Shown here: positions 1-5,701 of the stretch, in pieces
How positions within the stretch are numbered: the stretch's first letter is position 1
How the letters are laid out: every line of letters begins with the position of its first letter
From: Synergistaceae bacterium
GTDB taxonomy: Bacteria > Synergistota > Synergistia > Synergistales > Aminobacteriaceae
Reading direction: 5' to 3'
NCBI GenBank assembly: GCA_031289165.1
Contig: JAITPZ010000167.1
Span: 1 to 5,701, forward strand
Length of the DNA stretch: 5,701 bases
Program-made: the position numbers and the translations under genes
The notes under the pieces: generated by a model
Seen by the model: the letters and a program-made list of their open reading frames with translations, nothing else
Databases searched by the model: none
What the model was told of the DNA's origin: nothing

Positions 1-715
1 GCGGAAATTCCACGAGCATCTTTTCCTCGATGAACGACAGCGCGCTCAGGGGGTCCATGCCCCAGTTCGTCGGGCAGCTCGTGACGATCTCGACCATCGA
101 AAAGCCCCTGCCGTCCAGCTGGTTCCGGAACGCCTTCCGAATGGCCTTCTTCGTTTTCAGGACGTTCTGCGGCGTGTTGCAGCTCGTGCGTTCGAGGTAC
201 ACGGGGGCCGCCAGCTCGTTCAGTATCTCGCACATGTGCATCGGAGAGCCGTGCTCCTTTGCAATGCGCCCCTCGGGCGCGGTGGATGCCTTCATCCCCA
301 GAAGCGTCGTGGGGGCCATCTGGCCGCCCGTCATTCCATAAATTCCGTTGTTGACGAAAATAACGCTGATGTTTTCTCCTCGGTTTGCGGCGGACACGGA
401 CTCCGCCAGCCCAATGGCTGCGAGGTCGCCGTCGCCCTGATAGGTAAAGACCAGAGAATCCGGACTCGCTCTCCTGATGCCCGTCGCCACGGCGCAGGCC
501 CGGCCGTGAGGGGCTGTTATGTTGTCGTAGCTGATGTACTCCATGTGAAGCCCGCCGCAGCCTATGCCCAGAACGCAGACTGCCCTCTCGAAAAGGTCCA
601 TTTCCTCCAGAACCTCTCCGATCAGCTTGATCGCCGTTCCGTGCATACAGCCCGGGCACAGTCCGCTCACCACATCGGCACGGATGCCCTTCGTTCTCGC
701 GTAAATTTTTTCCAC
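1..715 (-). CDS. vorA: 2-oxoacid:ferredoxin oxidoreductase, TPP-binding beta subunit (VOR/KOR type), 3' end cut off
   Basis: Beta subunit of a ferredoxin-dependent 2-oxoacid oxidoreductase, the cytoplasmic enzyme that decarboxylates a 2-oxoacid to acyl-CoA; this subunit carries thiamine pyrophosphate. 238 codons are visible and the frame is still open at the window edge. The TPP motif is clear: GDGD at residues 94-97, then NN at 122-123, followed by GIYGMTGGQMAPTT. CPGC at 20-23 and GIGCGG at 50-55 are typical of the family; these cysteines probably help hold an Fe-S cluster. The last part (SCPTNWGMDP) is the usual C-terminal element, so only about 10-20 residues should be missing. The start is GTG at 715, chosen because AGGGGGG (723-729) lies 7 nt upstream and an in-frame stop lies just before it. 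It begins 12 bp after the alpha-subunit gene. Substrate cannot be fixed from sequence; the symbol follows Pyrococcus VOR naming and is tentative. Confidence 0.93.
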   Translation of the reverse strand, partial: MEKIYARTKGIRADVVSGLCPGCMHGTAIKLIGEVLEEMDLFERAVCVLGIGCGGLHMEYISYDNITAPHGRACAVATGIRRASPDSLVFTYQGDGDLAAIGLAESVSAANRGENISVIFVNNGIYGMTGGQMAPTTLLGMKASTAPEGRIAKEHGSPMHMCEILNELAAPVYLERTSCNTPQNVLKTKKAIRKAFRNQLDGRGFSMVEIVTSCPTNWGMDPLSALSFIEEKMLVEFP

Positions 716-722
716 GTCGAAG

Positions 723-729
723 CCCCCCT
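723..729 (-). promoter_or_regulatory. Ribosome binding site of the beta-subunit gene
   Basis: AGGGGGG on the minus strand, 7 nt before the GTG at 715. It overlaps the TAG stop (728-730) of the alpha-subunit gene, which suggests the two are translated in step. It decides the GTG start, since no upstream ATG is possible without crossing that in-frame stop. Confidence 0.6.
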
Positions 730-1807
730 ATCCCGGCAGTTTCCCAACCGCTTCCAGCACCTGACCCTTTTTCATGATGTTGCCGCCGGAGCAGAGGCAG
801 GTATGAATCGGGCAGCGATTTTTCACGGCTCTGTCCACGTCCTGCACCATCTGCGCCGGAATGGACATCTCCACGTCGAGCACGGCCCTCACTCTCGTGT
901 AGTCGAGCCTGTCGAACGCCTCAAAGGGGAAGGGATGGACCGTCAAAGGCCGAATCAATCCAATTTTTTTGCCCTCTTTCCTCAGGGCGTCGACCACCGA
1001 CCCGGCGACCCGCGCGGACGTGCCATAGGCGGTGAGGACGATTTCGGCGTCCTCTGTCATGTACTCCTCCACCCGCACGTCGTTTCTCCGCCACGACTCG
1101 TACAGAGCCGCCGCCTCTTCGTTTGCCTGTTGCTGCACGACGGTCGACCAGTGTCCAGGCTGAATCCACGATCTGTGTTCATAATCCAGTTTGTGCCCCA
1201 CGCAGGCCCAGGGCCTTTTGGATGCCCGAATTTCCGCGACCTCGTCGTCCGATTTCATCTCAGGCAATTCCACCGGCTCCATCAATGTGCCGATTACGCC
1301 GTCGCAGAGGATCAGGACGGGGTTCCTGTCGCGGTCCGCGTACTCGAAAGCGCCGCAGGTCATGTCCGCCGCTTCCTGAACCGTGGACGGCGCAAAAACC
1401 ATCATCTCGAACCCCCCGTTGCCGGAGGCCTTCGTCGCCTGCAGATAGTCCATCTGAGCCGGTTGAATGGAGCCGACGCCGGGCCCGCCCCGCGAGATGT
1501 TCGCGTACACCATCGGTATGCGCGCGGAGGCGCAGTAGGAAATGCCCTCGCTTTTCAGCGCTATGCCCGGACTGGAGGAGGACGTCATGGCCCGCGTCCC
1601 GGCCGAAGCCGCGCCGTACACCATGCTTATGGAAGCGATTTCGCTTTCGCCCTGAACGAATACCCCTCCCACTTCCGGCATCCTTCTCGCCAGATACTCC
1701 GGGATGTCGTTTTGGGGCGTAATGGGATATCCGGCAAAAAAGCGGCACCCGGCCCTGACGGCCGCCTCCGCGATCGCTTCGCAGCCCTTCATGAATACCC
1801 TTGCCAT
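728..1807 (-). CDS. vorB: 2-oxoisovalerate-type ferredoxin oxidoreductase, alpha subunit VorB
   Basis: Alpha subunit of a ferredoxin-linked 2-oxoacid oxidoreductase, 359 aa, a normal length for a stand-alone alpha subunit. The N-terminal pyrimidine-binding domain (about 1-180) holds GYPITPQNDIPEYLA at 26-40; the PQN(D/E)IPEY form is the one I associate with VorB rather than 2-oxoglutarate KorA. GESEIASI (53-60), TSSSSPGIALKSEGIS (75-90), RGGPGVGSIQPAQMDYLQAT (106-125) and NPVLILCDG (162-170) are further family blocks. A transketolase-C-like domain follows from about 255 (VLTAYGTSARVAG). No gamma domain is fused, so a separate gamma gene is expected. The frame extends 10 codons upstream to 1837, but ATG 1807 is chosen for its near-perfect Shine-Dalgarno and for MARVF at the N-terminus. 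It lies 13 bp after the ferredoxin gene and 12 bp before the beta gene. Branched-chain 2-oxoacids are the family's usual substrates; 2-oxobutyrate is also possible. Confidence 0.95.
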   Translation of the reverse strand: MARVFMKGCEAIAEAAVRAGCRFFAGYPITPQNDIPEYLARRMPEVGGVFVQGESEIASISMVYGAASAGTRAMTSSSSPGIALKSEGISYCASARIPMVYANISRGGPGVGSIQPAQMDYLQATKASGNGGFEMMVFAPSTVQEAADMTCGAFEYADRDRNPVLILCDGVIGTLMEPVELPEMKSDDEVAEIRASKRPWACVGHKLDYEHRSWIQPGHWSTVVQQQANEEAAALYESWRRNDVRVEEYMTEDAEIVLTAYGTSARVAGSVVDALRKEGKKIGLIRPLTVHPFPFEAFDRLDYTRVRAVLDVEMSIPAQMVQDVDRAVKNRCPIHTCLCSGGNIMKKGQVLEAVGKLPG

Positions 1808-1814
1808 TCTGCTC

Positions 1815-1820
1815 CCTCCT
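1815..1820 (-). promoter_or_regulatory. Ribosome binding site of vorB
   Basis: Consensus AGGAGG on the minus strand, 7 nt before ATG 1807 and directly after the TAA of the ferredoxin gene (1821-1823). It supports ATG 1807 over the longer frame starting at 1837, which would place this site inside the coding region and overlap the ferredoxin gene. Confidence 0.75.
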
Positions 1821-2024
1821 TTATCGACAGATTTCAATGGCGGCTTCGGGACACATGACCGCGCACGTCCTGCAGGCGACGCACGCCTCCATGTTTTGAG
1901 CCTCCACGCATTCGTATCCTTTTGAATTGACCTGTTTCCCGATGACTAAAACCGCTTTGGGGCAAAATTTAACGCAATACCCGCAGCTTTTGCAGCTTTC
2001 CGACCTGATTTCGACTCTGGCCAT
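1821..2024 (-). CDS. vorD: 2[4Fe-4S] ferredoxin-like (delta) subunit of the 2-oxoacid oxidoreductase
   Basis: Small electron-transfer protein, 67 aa, with two classical [4Fe-4S] motifs: C11-x2-C14-x2-C17-x3-C21-P and C48-x2-C51-x2-C54-x3-C58-P. Its place just before the alpha and beta genes matches the delta subunit of four-subunit VOR/KOR enzymes, which passes electrons from the TPP site to free ferredoxin. Two extra cysteines (C39, C66) lie outside the motifs. The frame allows an ATG at 2042 (73 aa), but no Shine-Dalgarno precedes it. ATG 2024 gives the family-like MARVEI start and has GGAGGG about 10 nt upstream, so it is preferred, without certainty. The gap to ptb is 34 bp with this start. 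A free-standing ferredoxin is the alternative, but position argues for a dedicated subunit. Confidence 0.92.
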   Translation of the reverse strand: MARVEIRSESCKSCGYCVKFCPKAVLVIGKQVNSKGYECVEAQNMEACVACRTCAVMCPEAAIEICR

Positions 2025-2058
2025 TCCCTTTTCGCCCTCCATTCGAGCACGGGTTTAT

Positions 2059-2967
2059 TTACGAACCCGACGCCGCGGCCGCCAGCACCAGCGACAAATA
2101 TTTTTCTTCCGAGGACGACCCCCTCGACGTCAGGATGATTGGAACTCGCGCCCCCACCACGATGCCCGCCATTCGGCCGCCGCCGAGTACGGTGATGCTC
2201 TTGCCCAGCGCGTTGCCCGTGTGGATGTTGGGGACGATGAGTGCGTCCGCGTCCCCCGCCACGGGGCTTTGATAGCCCTTTATCGCGACGGCCTCCGGGT
2301 CGAGAGACAGATCCAGCGAGATGGGGCCGGCCACGACGCAGCCCTTTATCCCGCCATCGAGATTCATCCGATACAGCGCGTCGGCGTCCACAGTCTCCGG
2401 CATCTTCGGGTTGAGCTTTTCCACAGCCGCCAGAACGCCTATTTTGGGATTGTCGTACCCCAGCGCCCTCAGCGTGCTCACCGTGTTCTCGATAATCGCC
2501 TTCTTCTGCTCCAGGGTCGGGTAGGTCATCATGCCCCCGTCCGTGACGACGAGGAGCTTGTGGTAGCGGGGCGACTCGAAGATCACAAAATGAGACATCA
2601 CCCTGCCTGTTCCGATCCCGGTTTCTTTGTTGACGACCGGCTTCAGCATCTGGGCCGTTTCCAGTTTCCCCTTCATGAGAAAATCGCCCCTGCCCTCACG
2701 AACGAGCGCCACGGCCTTTTGCGCGGCCTCGTCCACGTCGGGGACGTCATAAAGGTCACTCTCGGGAACAGTTGCGCTCAACCTGGCAAGAATTTCGAGA
2801 ATTTTTGTTTTCCCGCCGACCAGAACGGGTTCCACGATTCTTTCCTTTTGCGCGCGAAACACGGCTTCCAGAGAATGTTCGTCGGCCGCGGAGGCCACGA
2901 TCACCCTTCGGGGATTGGTAAAGCCCTTCACCTTTGCGACCAGCTCGTCAAATTTGTGTAAAACCAT
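2059..2967 (-). CDS. ptb: Phosphate butyryltransferase / phosphate acyltransferase (Ptb family)
   Basis: Cytoplasmic enzyme that swaps CoA for phosphate on a short acyl group (acyl-CoA + Pi to acyl phosphate + CoA), so that an acyl kinase can make ATP. 302 aa, the length usual for Ptb and shorter than typical Pta. Recognisable family blocks are DFLMKGKLET (95-104), GIGTGRVMSH (117-126), TDGGMMTYP (142-150), VAGPISLDLSLDPEA (212-226), GDADALIVPNIHTGNALGKS (238-257) and the C-terminal VPIILTSRGSSSEEKYLS (275-292). ATG 2967 is preferred to the in-frame GTG at 2979, because a GGTGAGG stretch lies about 6 nt upstream. It lies 22 bp after the transporter gene and 34 bp before the ferredoxin gene. 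Being with a 2-oxoacid oxidoreductase points to isobutyryl-, isovaleryl- or propionyl-CoA as substrate, but the sequence does not tell which. No kinase gene is seen in the window. Confidence 0.93.
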   Translation of the reverse strand: MVLHKFDELVAKVKGFTNPRRVIVASAADEHSLEAVFRAQKERIVEPVLVGGKTKILEILARLSATVPESDLYDVPDVDEAAQKAVALVREGRGDFLMKGKLETAQMLKPVVNKETGIGTGRVMSHFVIFESPRYHKLLVVTDGGMMTYPTLEQKKAIIENTVSTLRALGYDNPKIGVLAAVEKLNPKMPETVDADALYRMNLDGGIKGCVVAGPISLDLSLDPEAVAIKGYQSPVAGDADALIVPNIHTGNALGKSITVLGGGRMAGIVVGARVPIILTSRGSSSEEKYLSLVLAAAASGS

Positions 2968-2989
2968 TCTCAACCTCACCTTTCATCAG

Positions 2990-4267
2990 TCAGCGTGTTC
3001 GTCCAGCCTGTTCATCCTTTGGACGGCGTACCCCCAGCAGACAGAGCCAGCTCAAAAGGACCATTCCGATGAGCATGAACATCGAACTCGAATAGGAATG
3101 GCTGCGATCATAGAGATACCCGGCTACAGTACTGCCAAAAGACGCGAAAATCAAATTCGTGCAGATGATGGAAAAATTGACGGGATAATGCCTCATGCCG
3201 AAAAAATCGCCGGCGATCGCCGACATGCTGGGAGAGACGCCTCCGAAGGCGGCTCCGCCAATGATGAAGCCCACGGCGACCAGAAAAATTTGTCCTCCCG
3301 TTATCGCAAAAATCAAAACGACCGCAGAAGCCAGCGAAAGCAGCAAATCCAGCGTCATCGCGAAGCGATATCCCTTTGCGTCGTACAAAAGGCCGAACGC
3401 AACCCGTCCGATACTGTTGAAAACGGAAATCAGGCCAACAATGACGGCGATAACGCCGCTTTCGGTCAGAGGCGCCACCTCCATCGCTATTCCGCTGGCC
3501 TGGGAGACCAGGACGAGGCCGCCGGCCCCCGTCAGCACGCCCCAGCCGTAGGACAGCCAAAAGGACGAAGTTCTCAGCACCTGAGACGGGGGCAGTTCGA
3601 CGCCCCCGTTTTTTCCATTTGCCGCAGCGCCCTCCTTCGGTCTGGTGGTTTCGCCGGACGGCTTTTCAAAAAAGACGCTGCCGACAGCCATGACCGCGCA
3701 GAGAAGCACGCCCAGAATCCTGAAAGAAAACCTCCATCCGGCTGGCGCGTCGGGCGTGTAAACCTGATAAGCCTTTCCGATCAGGGAACTGCCGAACCCG
3801 AATCCCATCAATAAAATCCCGGATATCAGTCCCTGCTTATCCGGGAACCACTTCGACATGGTGCTCAGCACCGCGTTGTAAGCGAGCCCGGAAGCCAGGC
3901 CCCCCATGACTCCAAACCCGATATAAAGCTGCCAGGGCGCGCGGGTCTCCGCCGCGATCCAAAAACCCGTCAGAAATAACAGCCCCGACGCCACAACATT
4001 GATTTTTACGTTGACTCTTTCGGCCAGGATTCCACCCAACAGTCCGCCCATGCAGAAAAAAATCATGACGATGGTAAAAACCAGAGAAAGCCGCGTCCTT
4101 GGCCAGTCGGCAAATTCCTTTCCGATCGGAATGGACAAGATGCTCCAGGCGTAAATGACTCCCGCGAACAACAGGATGCAAATGCCGACGACGGCATATA
4201 TCCAGCGATTGAAATGTTTCATTTTCCCTTTCAGCTCAGAGTTTCTGACCTTCGCTATACTGTTCAT
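2990..4267 (-). CDS. MFS transporter, oxalate/formate antiporter (OFA) type
   Basis: Inner-membrane carrier of the major facilitator superfamily, about 425 aa with roughly 12 hydrophobic segments and a polar central loop at about 200-230. OFA-type features are NRWIYAVVGICILLFAG followed by VIYAWS (20-42), the loop 2-3 region GGILAERVNVK (78-88), KWFPDKQGLISG (139-150) with GFGFGS (155-160), GRVAFGLLYDAKG (287-299) and FGMRHYPVNFSI (356-367). The family exchanges small carboxylates, classically oxalate and formate, but many members have unknown substrates; here a 2-oxoacid, short-chain fatty acid or amino-acid-derived acid is a fair guess. The start is uncertain: ATG 4267 has AGGGGG about 11 nt upstream, ATG 4222 (MKHFNRW, 410 aa) fits the family's usual N-terminus and has AAAGGG close by, and the frame stays open to 4354. 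It is separated by 109 bp from the PLP-enzyme gene but by only 22 bp from ptb. Confidence 0.88.
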   Translation of the reverse strand: MNSIAKVRNSELKGKMKHFNRWIYAVVGICILLFAGVIYAWSILSIPIGKEFADWPRTRLSLVFTIVMIFFCMGGLLGGILAERVNVKINVVASGLLFLTGFWIAAETRAPWQLYIGFGVMGGLASGLAYNAVLSTMSKWFPDKQGLISGILLMGFGFGSSLIGKAYQVYTPDAPAGWRFSFRILGVLLCAVMAVGSVFFEKPSGETTRPKEGAAANGKNGGVELPPSQVLRTSSFWLSYGWGVLTGAGGLVLVSQASGIAMEVAPLTESGVIAVIVGLISVFNSIGRVAFGLLYDAKGYRFAMTLDLLLSLASAVVLIFAITGGQIFLVAVGFIIGGAAFGGVSPSMSAIAGDFFGMRHYPVNFSIICTNLIFASFGSTVAGYLYDRSHSYSSSMFMLIGMVLLSWLCLLGVRRPKDEQAGRTR

Positions 4268-4323
4268 ATTCGTACCAGCCCCCTGAACATATGACCCTGC
4301 AGGTCGCTCCCGCCTGTAATGCG

Positions 4324-4329
4324 ATTTTA
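4324..4329 (-). promoter_or_regulatory. Possible -10 element upstream of the transporter-ptb-vor genes
   Basis: The 109-bp gap 4268-4376 is the largest in the window. On the minus strand it holds TAAAAT (5 of 6 matches to TATAAT), which would start a transcript about 50 nt before ATG 4267. The best -35 candidate, TGGGCA, is poor and 19 bp away. It is listed only because the gap is the likeliest place for an internal promoter. No riboswitch-like or terminator structure was seen in the gap. Confidence 0.2.
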
Positions 4330-4376
4330 AAGCTGGCCTTCGATTTTTGCCCATGCCCCTGCTCCGTTATGCGCTT

Positions 4377-5573
4377 TTACAGATCCGATTTTTCCAATGC
4401 CTGCCGAATGTCCTCGATGAGATCCTCCGTGTCCTCAAGGCCGATGCTCAATCGGAAAAAGCCTTCGTGGAACGCTTCCGGGTACAGATATTGCCGCTCG
4501 TCCTTTTCCCCCAGGAACACTATCAGGCTTTCGTCATGTCCCAGAGACACGGCCGAGGTGATCACCTTAAGGTGGCTGACAAATCGGTTATGCGCGTCGT
4601 GATCCGCTTTCAGGCCAAAGGCCATCACACCGCCAAAGCCGGGCTTCATTTGCTTTTTAGCGACCTGGTGGTCCGGATGGCTCTTGAGTCCAGGGTAAGC
4701 GACAAATCGGATACCGCTTTGTTTTTCCAAAAAATACGCGACTTCCAGCGCGCTGCGGTTATGCTGCGGCATACGGAACGGAAGGGTAACAGCTCCCCGC
4801 ATAATCAGCCATGCGTTGAAGGGGCTGATGGCGCCGCCCAGGTTCACCAGGGCTTCGGCTCGAATTTTGTCGATCAAATGCTTTGCTCCGATGACTGCGC
4901 CGCCCATCGCGTCGCCGTGGCCGTTGATGTATTTTGTCAGGCTTTCCACGCACAGATCGGCGCCCAGCGTCAGGGGGCGCTGGTTGTAAGGCGAAGCGAA
5001 AGTGTTGTCCACCGACAGGAGCAGGCCGGCATCGTGAGCAATTTTCACGACGGCCTGAATATCGCAGACCCTGATCGTGGGGTTGGTCGGCGTTTCGACA
5101 TGGATCAGTTTTGTGTTGGGTCGAATCGCCGCCTTTACGGCCTCCGGATTCGTGGCGTCCACCAGGGTGGATTCCACGCCGTATTTCTTCGGCAGTATCT
5201 CATGGAGCAGGCGATAGGCCGCTATGTAGGTGGAATCCGAGACCACCGCATGGTCTCCATGCCCGAGGAAAGCGAAAAATACTCCCGAAAGCGCCGCCAC
5301 GCCGGTTCCCAAAACCGCGCAATCCTCTCCGTCCTCCAGGGCGCACAGCTTTTGCTGCAAATAGTATTGATTTGCTCCTCCATTACGGGTGTACACGAAA
5401 GTGTCCAGGTCTGCGGCGCTCCAATTGAGATTCGAGGCGTCATAGGGCAGCGCGTAACTGTTGGCCATGGTGATGGGTCTGCGGATAGCGCCGGTTTCTT
5501 TGTCGATTTCGGTTCCGGCGTGTACGGCGCGGGTCAGAAAACCCTGCTTCTTTACCTGTTCTGTGTTCGACAT
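4377..5573 (-). CDS. PLP-dependent trans-sulfuration family enzyme (methionine gamma-lyase / cystathionine gamma-synthase-like)
   Basis: 398 aa, full length for the Cys/Met-metabolism PLP family, which acts on the gamma or beta carbon of sulfur amino acids in the cytoplasm. The PLP lysine is K214 in SLTKYINGHGDAMGG (211-225); D189 in SVDNTF should bind the pyridine nitrogen; ETPTNPT (160-166) is a family block; Y116 in STYIAAY is the ring-stacking tyrosine; R374 in FRLSIGLED should bind the substrate carboxylate. Y61 and R63 of the phosphate-binding YxR are kept, but the usual NPT after it is ANQ (67-69), within YTRNGGANQYYLQQ. By hand alignment the cysteine that marks classical methionine gamma-lyase (C116 in Pseudomonas) is A118 here. 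Gamma-lyase, gamma-synthase or O-acylhomoserine sulfhydrylase activity cannot be told apart from sequence; the catabolic neighbours favour a lyase. Its ATG overlaps the preceding stop (TAATG), and the Shine-Dalgarno is weak, so translational coupling is likely. Confidence 0.9.
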   Translation of the reverse strand: MSNTEQVKKQGFLTRAVHAGTEIDKETGAIRRPITMANSYALPYDASNLNWSAADLDTFVYTRNGGANQYYLQQKLCALEDGEDCAVLGTGVAALSGVFFAFLGHGDHAVVSDSTYIAAYRLLHEILPKKYGVESTLVDATNPEAVKAAIRPNTKLIHVETPTNPTIRVCDIQAVVKIAHDAGLLLSVDNTFASPYNQRPLTLGADLCVESLTKYINGHGDAMGGAVIGAKHLIDKIRAEALVNLGGAISPFNAWLIMRGAVTLPFRMPQHNRSALEVAYFLEKQSGIRFVAYPGLKSHPDHQVAKKQMKPGFGGVMAFGLKADHDAHNRFVSHLKVITSAVSLGHDESLIVFLGEKDERQYLYPEAFHEGFFRLSIGLEDTEDLIEDIRQALEKSDL

Positions 5574-5701
5574 TATTGGGTACTGATGACCTGGGCCAGG
5601 TAGCCGGCCAGAACGACGGAACCGATCGTCACCGTGGTGAAGCCGCCGATCAGCATTTTAGGCAGGATCTGGCTGAGAACGTATTTTTTCTCATCATCGT
5701 T
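5573..5701 (-). CDS. C-terminal end of an unidentified membrane protein (5' part outside window)
   Basis: An open frame enters from the window edge in phase at 5701 and ends with TAA at 5573-5575, giving 42 residues. It begins with a charged stretch (NDDEKKYVLSQILPK) and continues as a hydrophobic helix of about 20 residues (LIGGFTTVTIGSVVLAGYLA) with a short polar tail (QVISTQ), as in the last transmembrane segment of a transporter. The stop shares one base with the start of the PLP enzyme gene (TAATG), so the two are surely cotranscribed. I do not recognise the family from this fragment. Given the neighbour, an amino-acid or ion transporter is a reasonable guess. Confidence 0.7.
   Translation of the reverse strand, partial: NDDEKKYVLSQILPKMLIGGFTTVTIGSVVLAGYLAQVISTQ

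Noticed and set aside
1808..1837. Longer N-terminus for VorB starting at 1837
   Set aside because: The 10 extra residues include the codons made by the AGGAGG site, and they overlap the ferredoxin gene; ATG 1807 fits the family and the ribosome site better.
236..1858. Plus-strand open frame of 540 codons opposite the vor genes
   Set aside because: It lies antisense to the well-supported alpha and beta subunits. Its translation is rich in His, Arg and Pro with no recognisable domain, as expected for the complement of GC-rich codons.
1927..2961. Plus-strand open frame of 344 codons opposite ptb
   Set aside because: It covers almost exactly the ptb gene in antisense, has an Arg/His-rich composition and no family motif.
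2915..3814. Plus-strand open frame of 299 codons opposite the transporter
   Set aside because: It is antisense to a clear MFS gene, and its highly polar, low-hydrophobicity translation is what the complement of transmembrane codons gives.
4296..4303. CCTGCAGG palindrome in the gap before the transporter, considered as an operator
   Set aside because: Only 8 bp, with flanks that do not extend the symmetry and no second copy nearby; it is probably chance.
4268..4376. Possible rho-independent terminator after the PLP enzyme gene
   Set aside because: No GC-rich stem followed by a T run is present on the minus strand, so readthrough into the transporter gene remains possible.
4347..5603. Plus-strand open frame of 418 codons opposite the PLP enzyme
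   Set aside because: It mirrors a full-length PLP enzyme with all catalytic residues; the antisense translation shows no domain.

Overview
The window looks like a chromosomal piece of a strictly anaerobic, amino-acid-fermenting bacterium of fairly high GC content. This is inferred from a ferredoxin-dependent 2-oxoacid oxidoreductase, a phosphotransacylase of the butyryl type and a PLP-dependent sulfur-amino-acid enzyme lying together. A member of the Synergistota, or a similar peptide fermenter, would fit, but that is a guess from gene content; no taxonomic marker is present.

Every gene supported here lies on the minus strand, so transcription runs from high to low coordinates. In that order: (1) the last 42 codons of an unidentified membrane protein, 5701-5573; (2) a full-length cystathionine gamma-synthase/methionine gamma-lyase family enzyme, 5573-4377, whose start codon overlaps the previous stop (TAATG); (3) a 109-bp gap; (4) an MFS transporter of the oxalate/formate antiporter (OFA) type, about 4267-2990; (5) a phosphate butyryl/acetyltransferase (ptb), about 2967-2059; (6) a 2[4Fe-4S] ferredoxin-like subunit, about 2024-1821; (7) the alpha subunit (VorB) of a 2-oxoisovalerate-type ferredoxin oxidoreductase, 1807-728; (8) the TPP-binding beta subunit of the same enzyme, from a GTG at 715 and cut by the window edge at position 1. 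The gamma subunit and an acyl kinase are not in the window and may lie downstream. Genes 4 to 8 are separated by only 12 to 34 bp and look like one operon.

Together the genes suggest an energy-conserving catabolic route. The 2-oxoacid oxidoreductase converts a 2-oxoacid to an acyl-CoA and reduced ferredoxin. Ptb turns acyl-CoA into acyl phosphate, from which a kinase could make ATP. If the PLP enzyme is a gamma-lyase, it would supply 2-oxobutyrate from methionine (or homocysteine/homoserine). The set would then be a complete methionine-to-propionate (propionyl-CoA, propionyl phosphate) module, with the transporters handling uptake of substrate or release of product. The parts are well supported one by one; the joint pathway is inference.

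Several long plus-strand open frames lie opposite these genes and are treated as shadows. No RNA gene, mobile element, CRISPR array or convincing terminator was seen.
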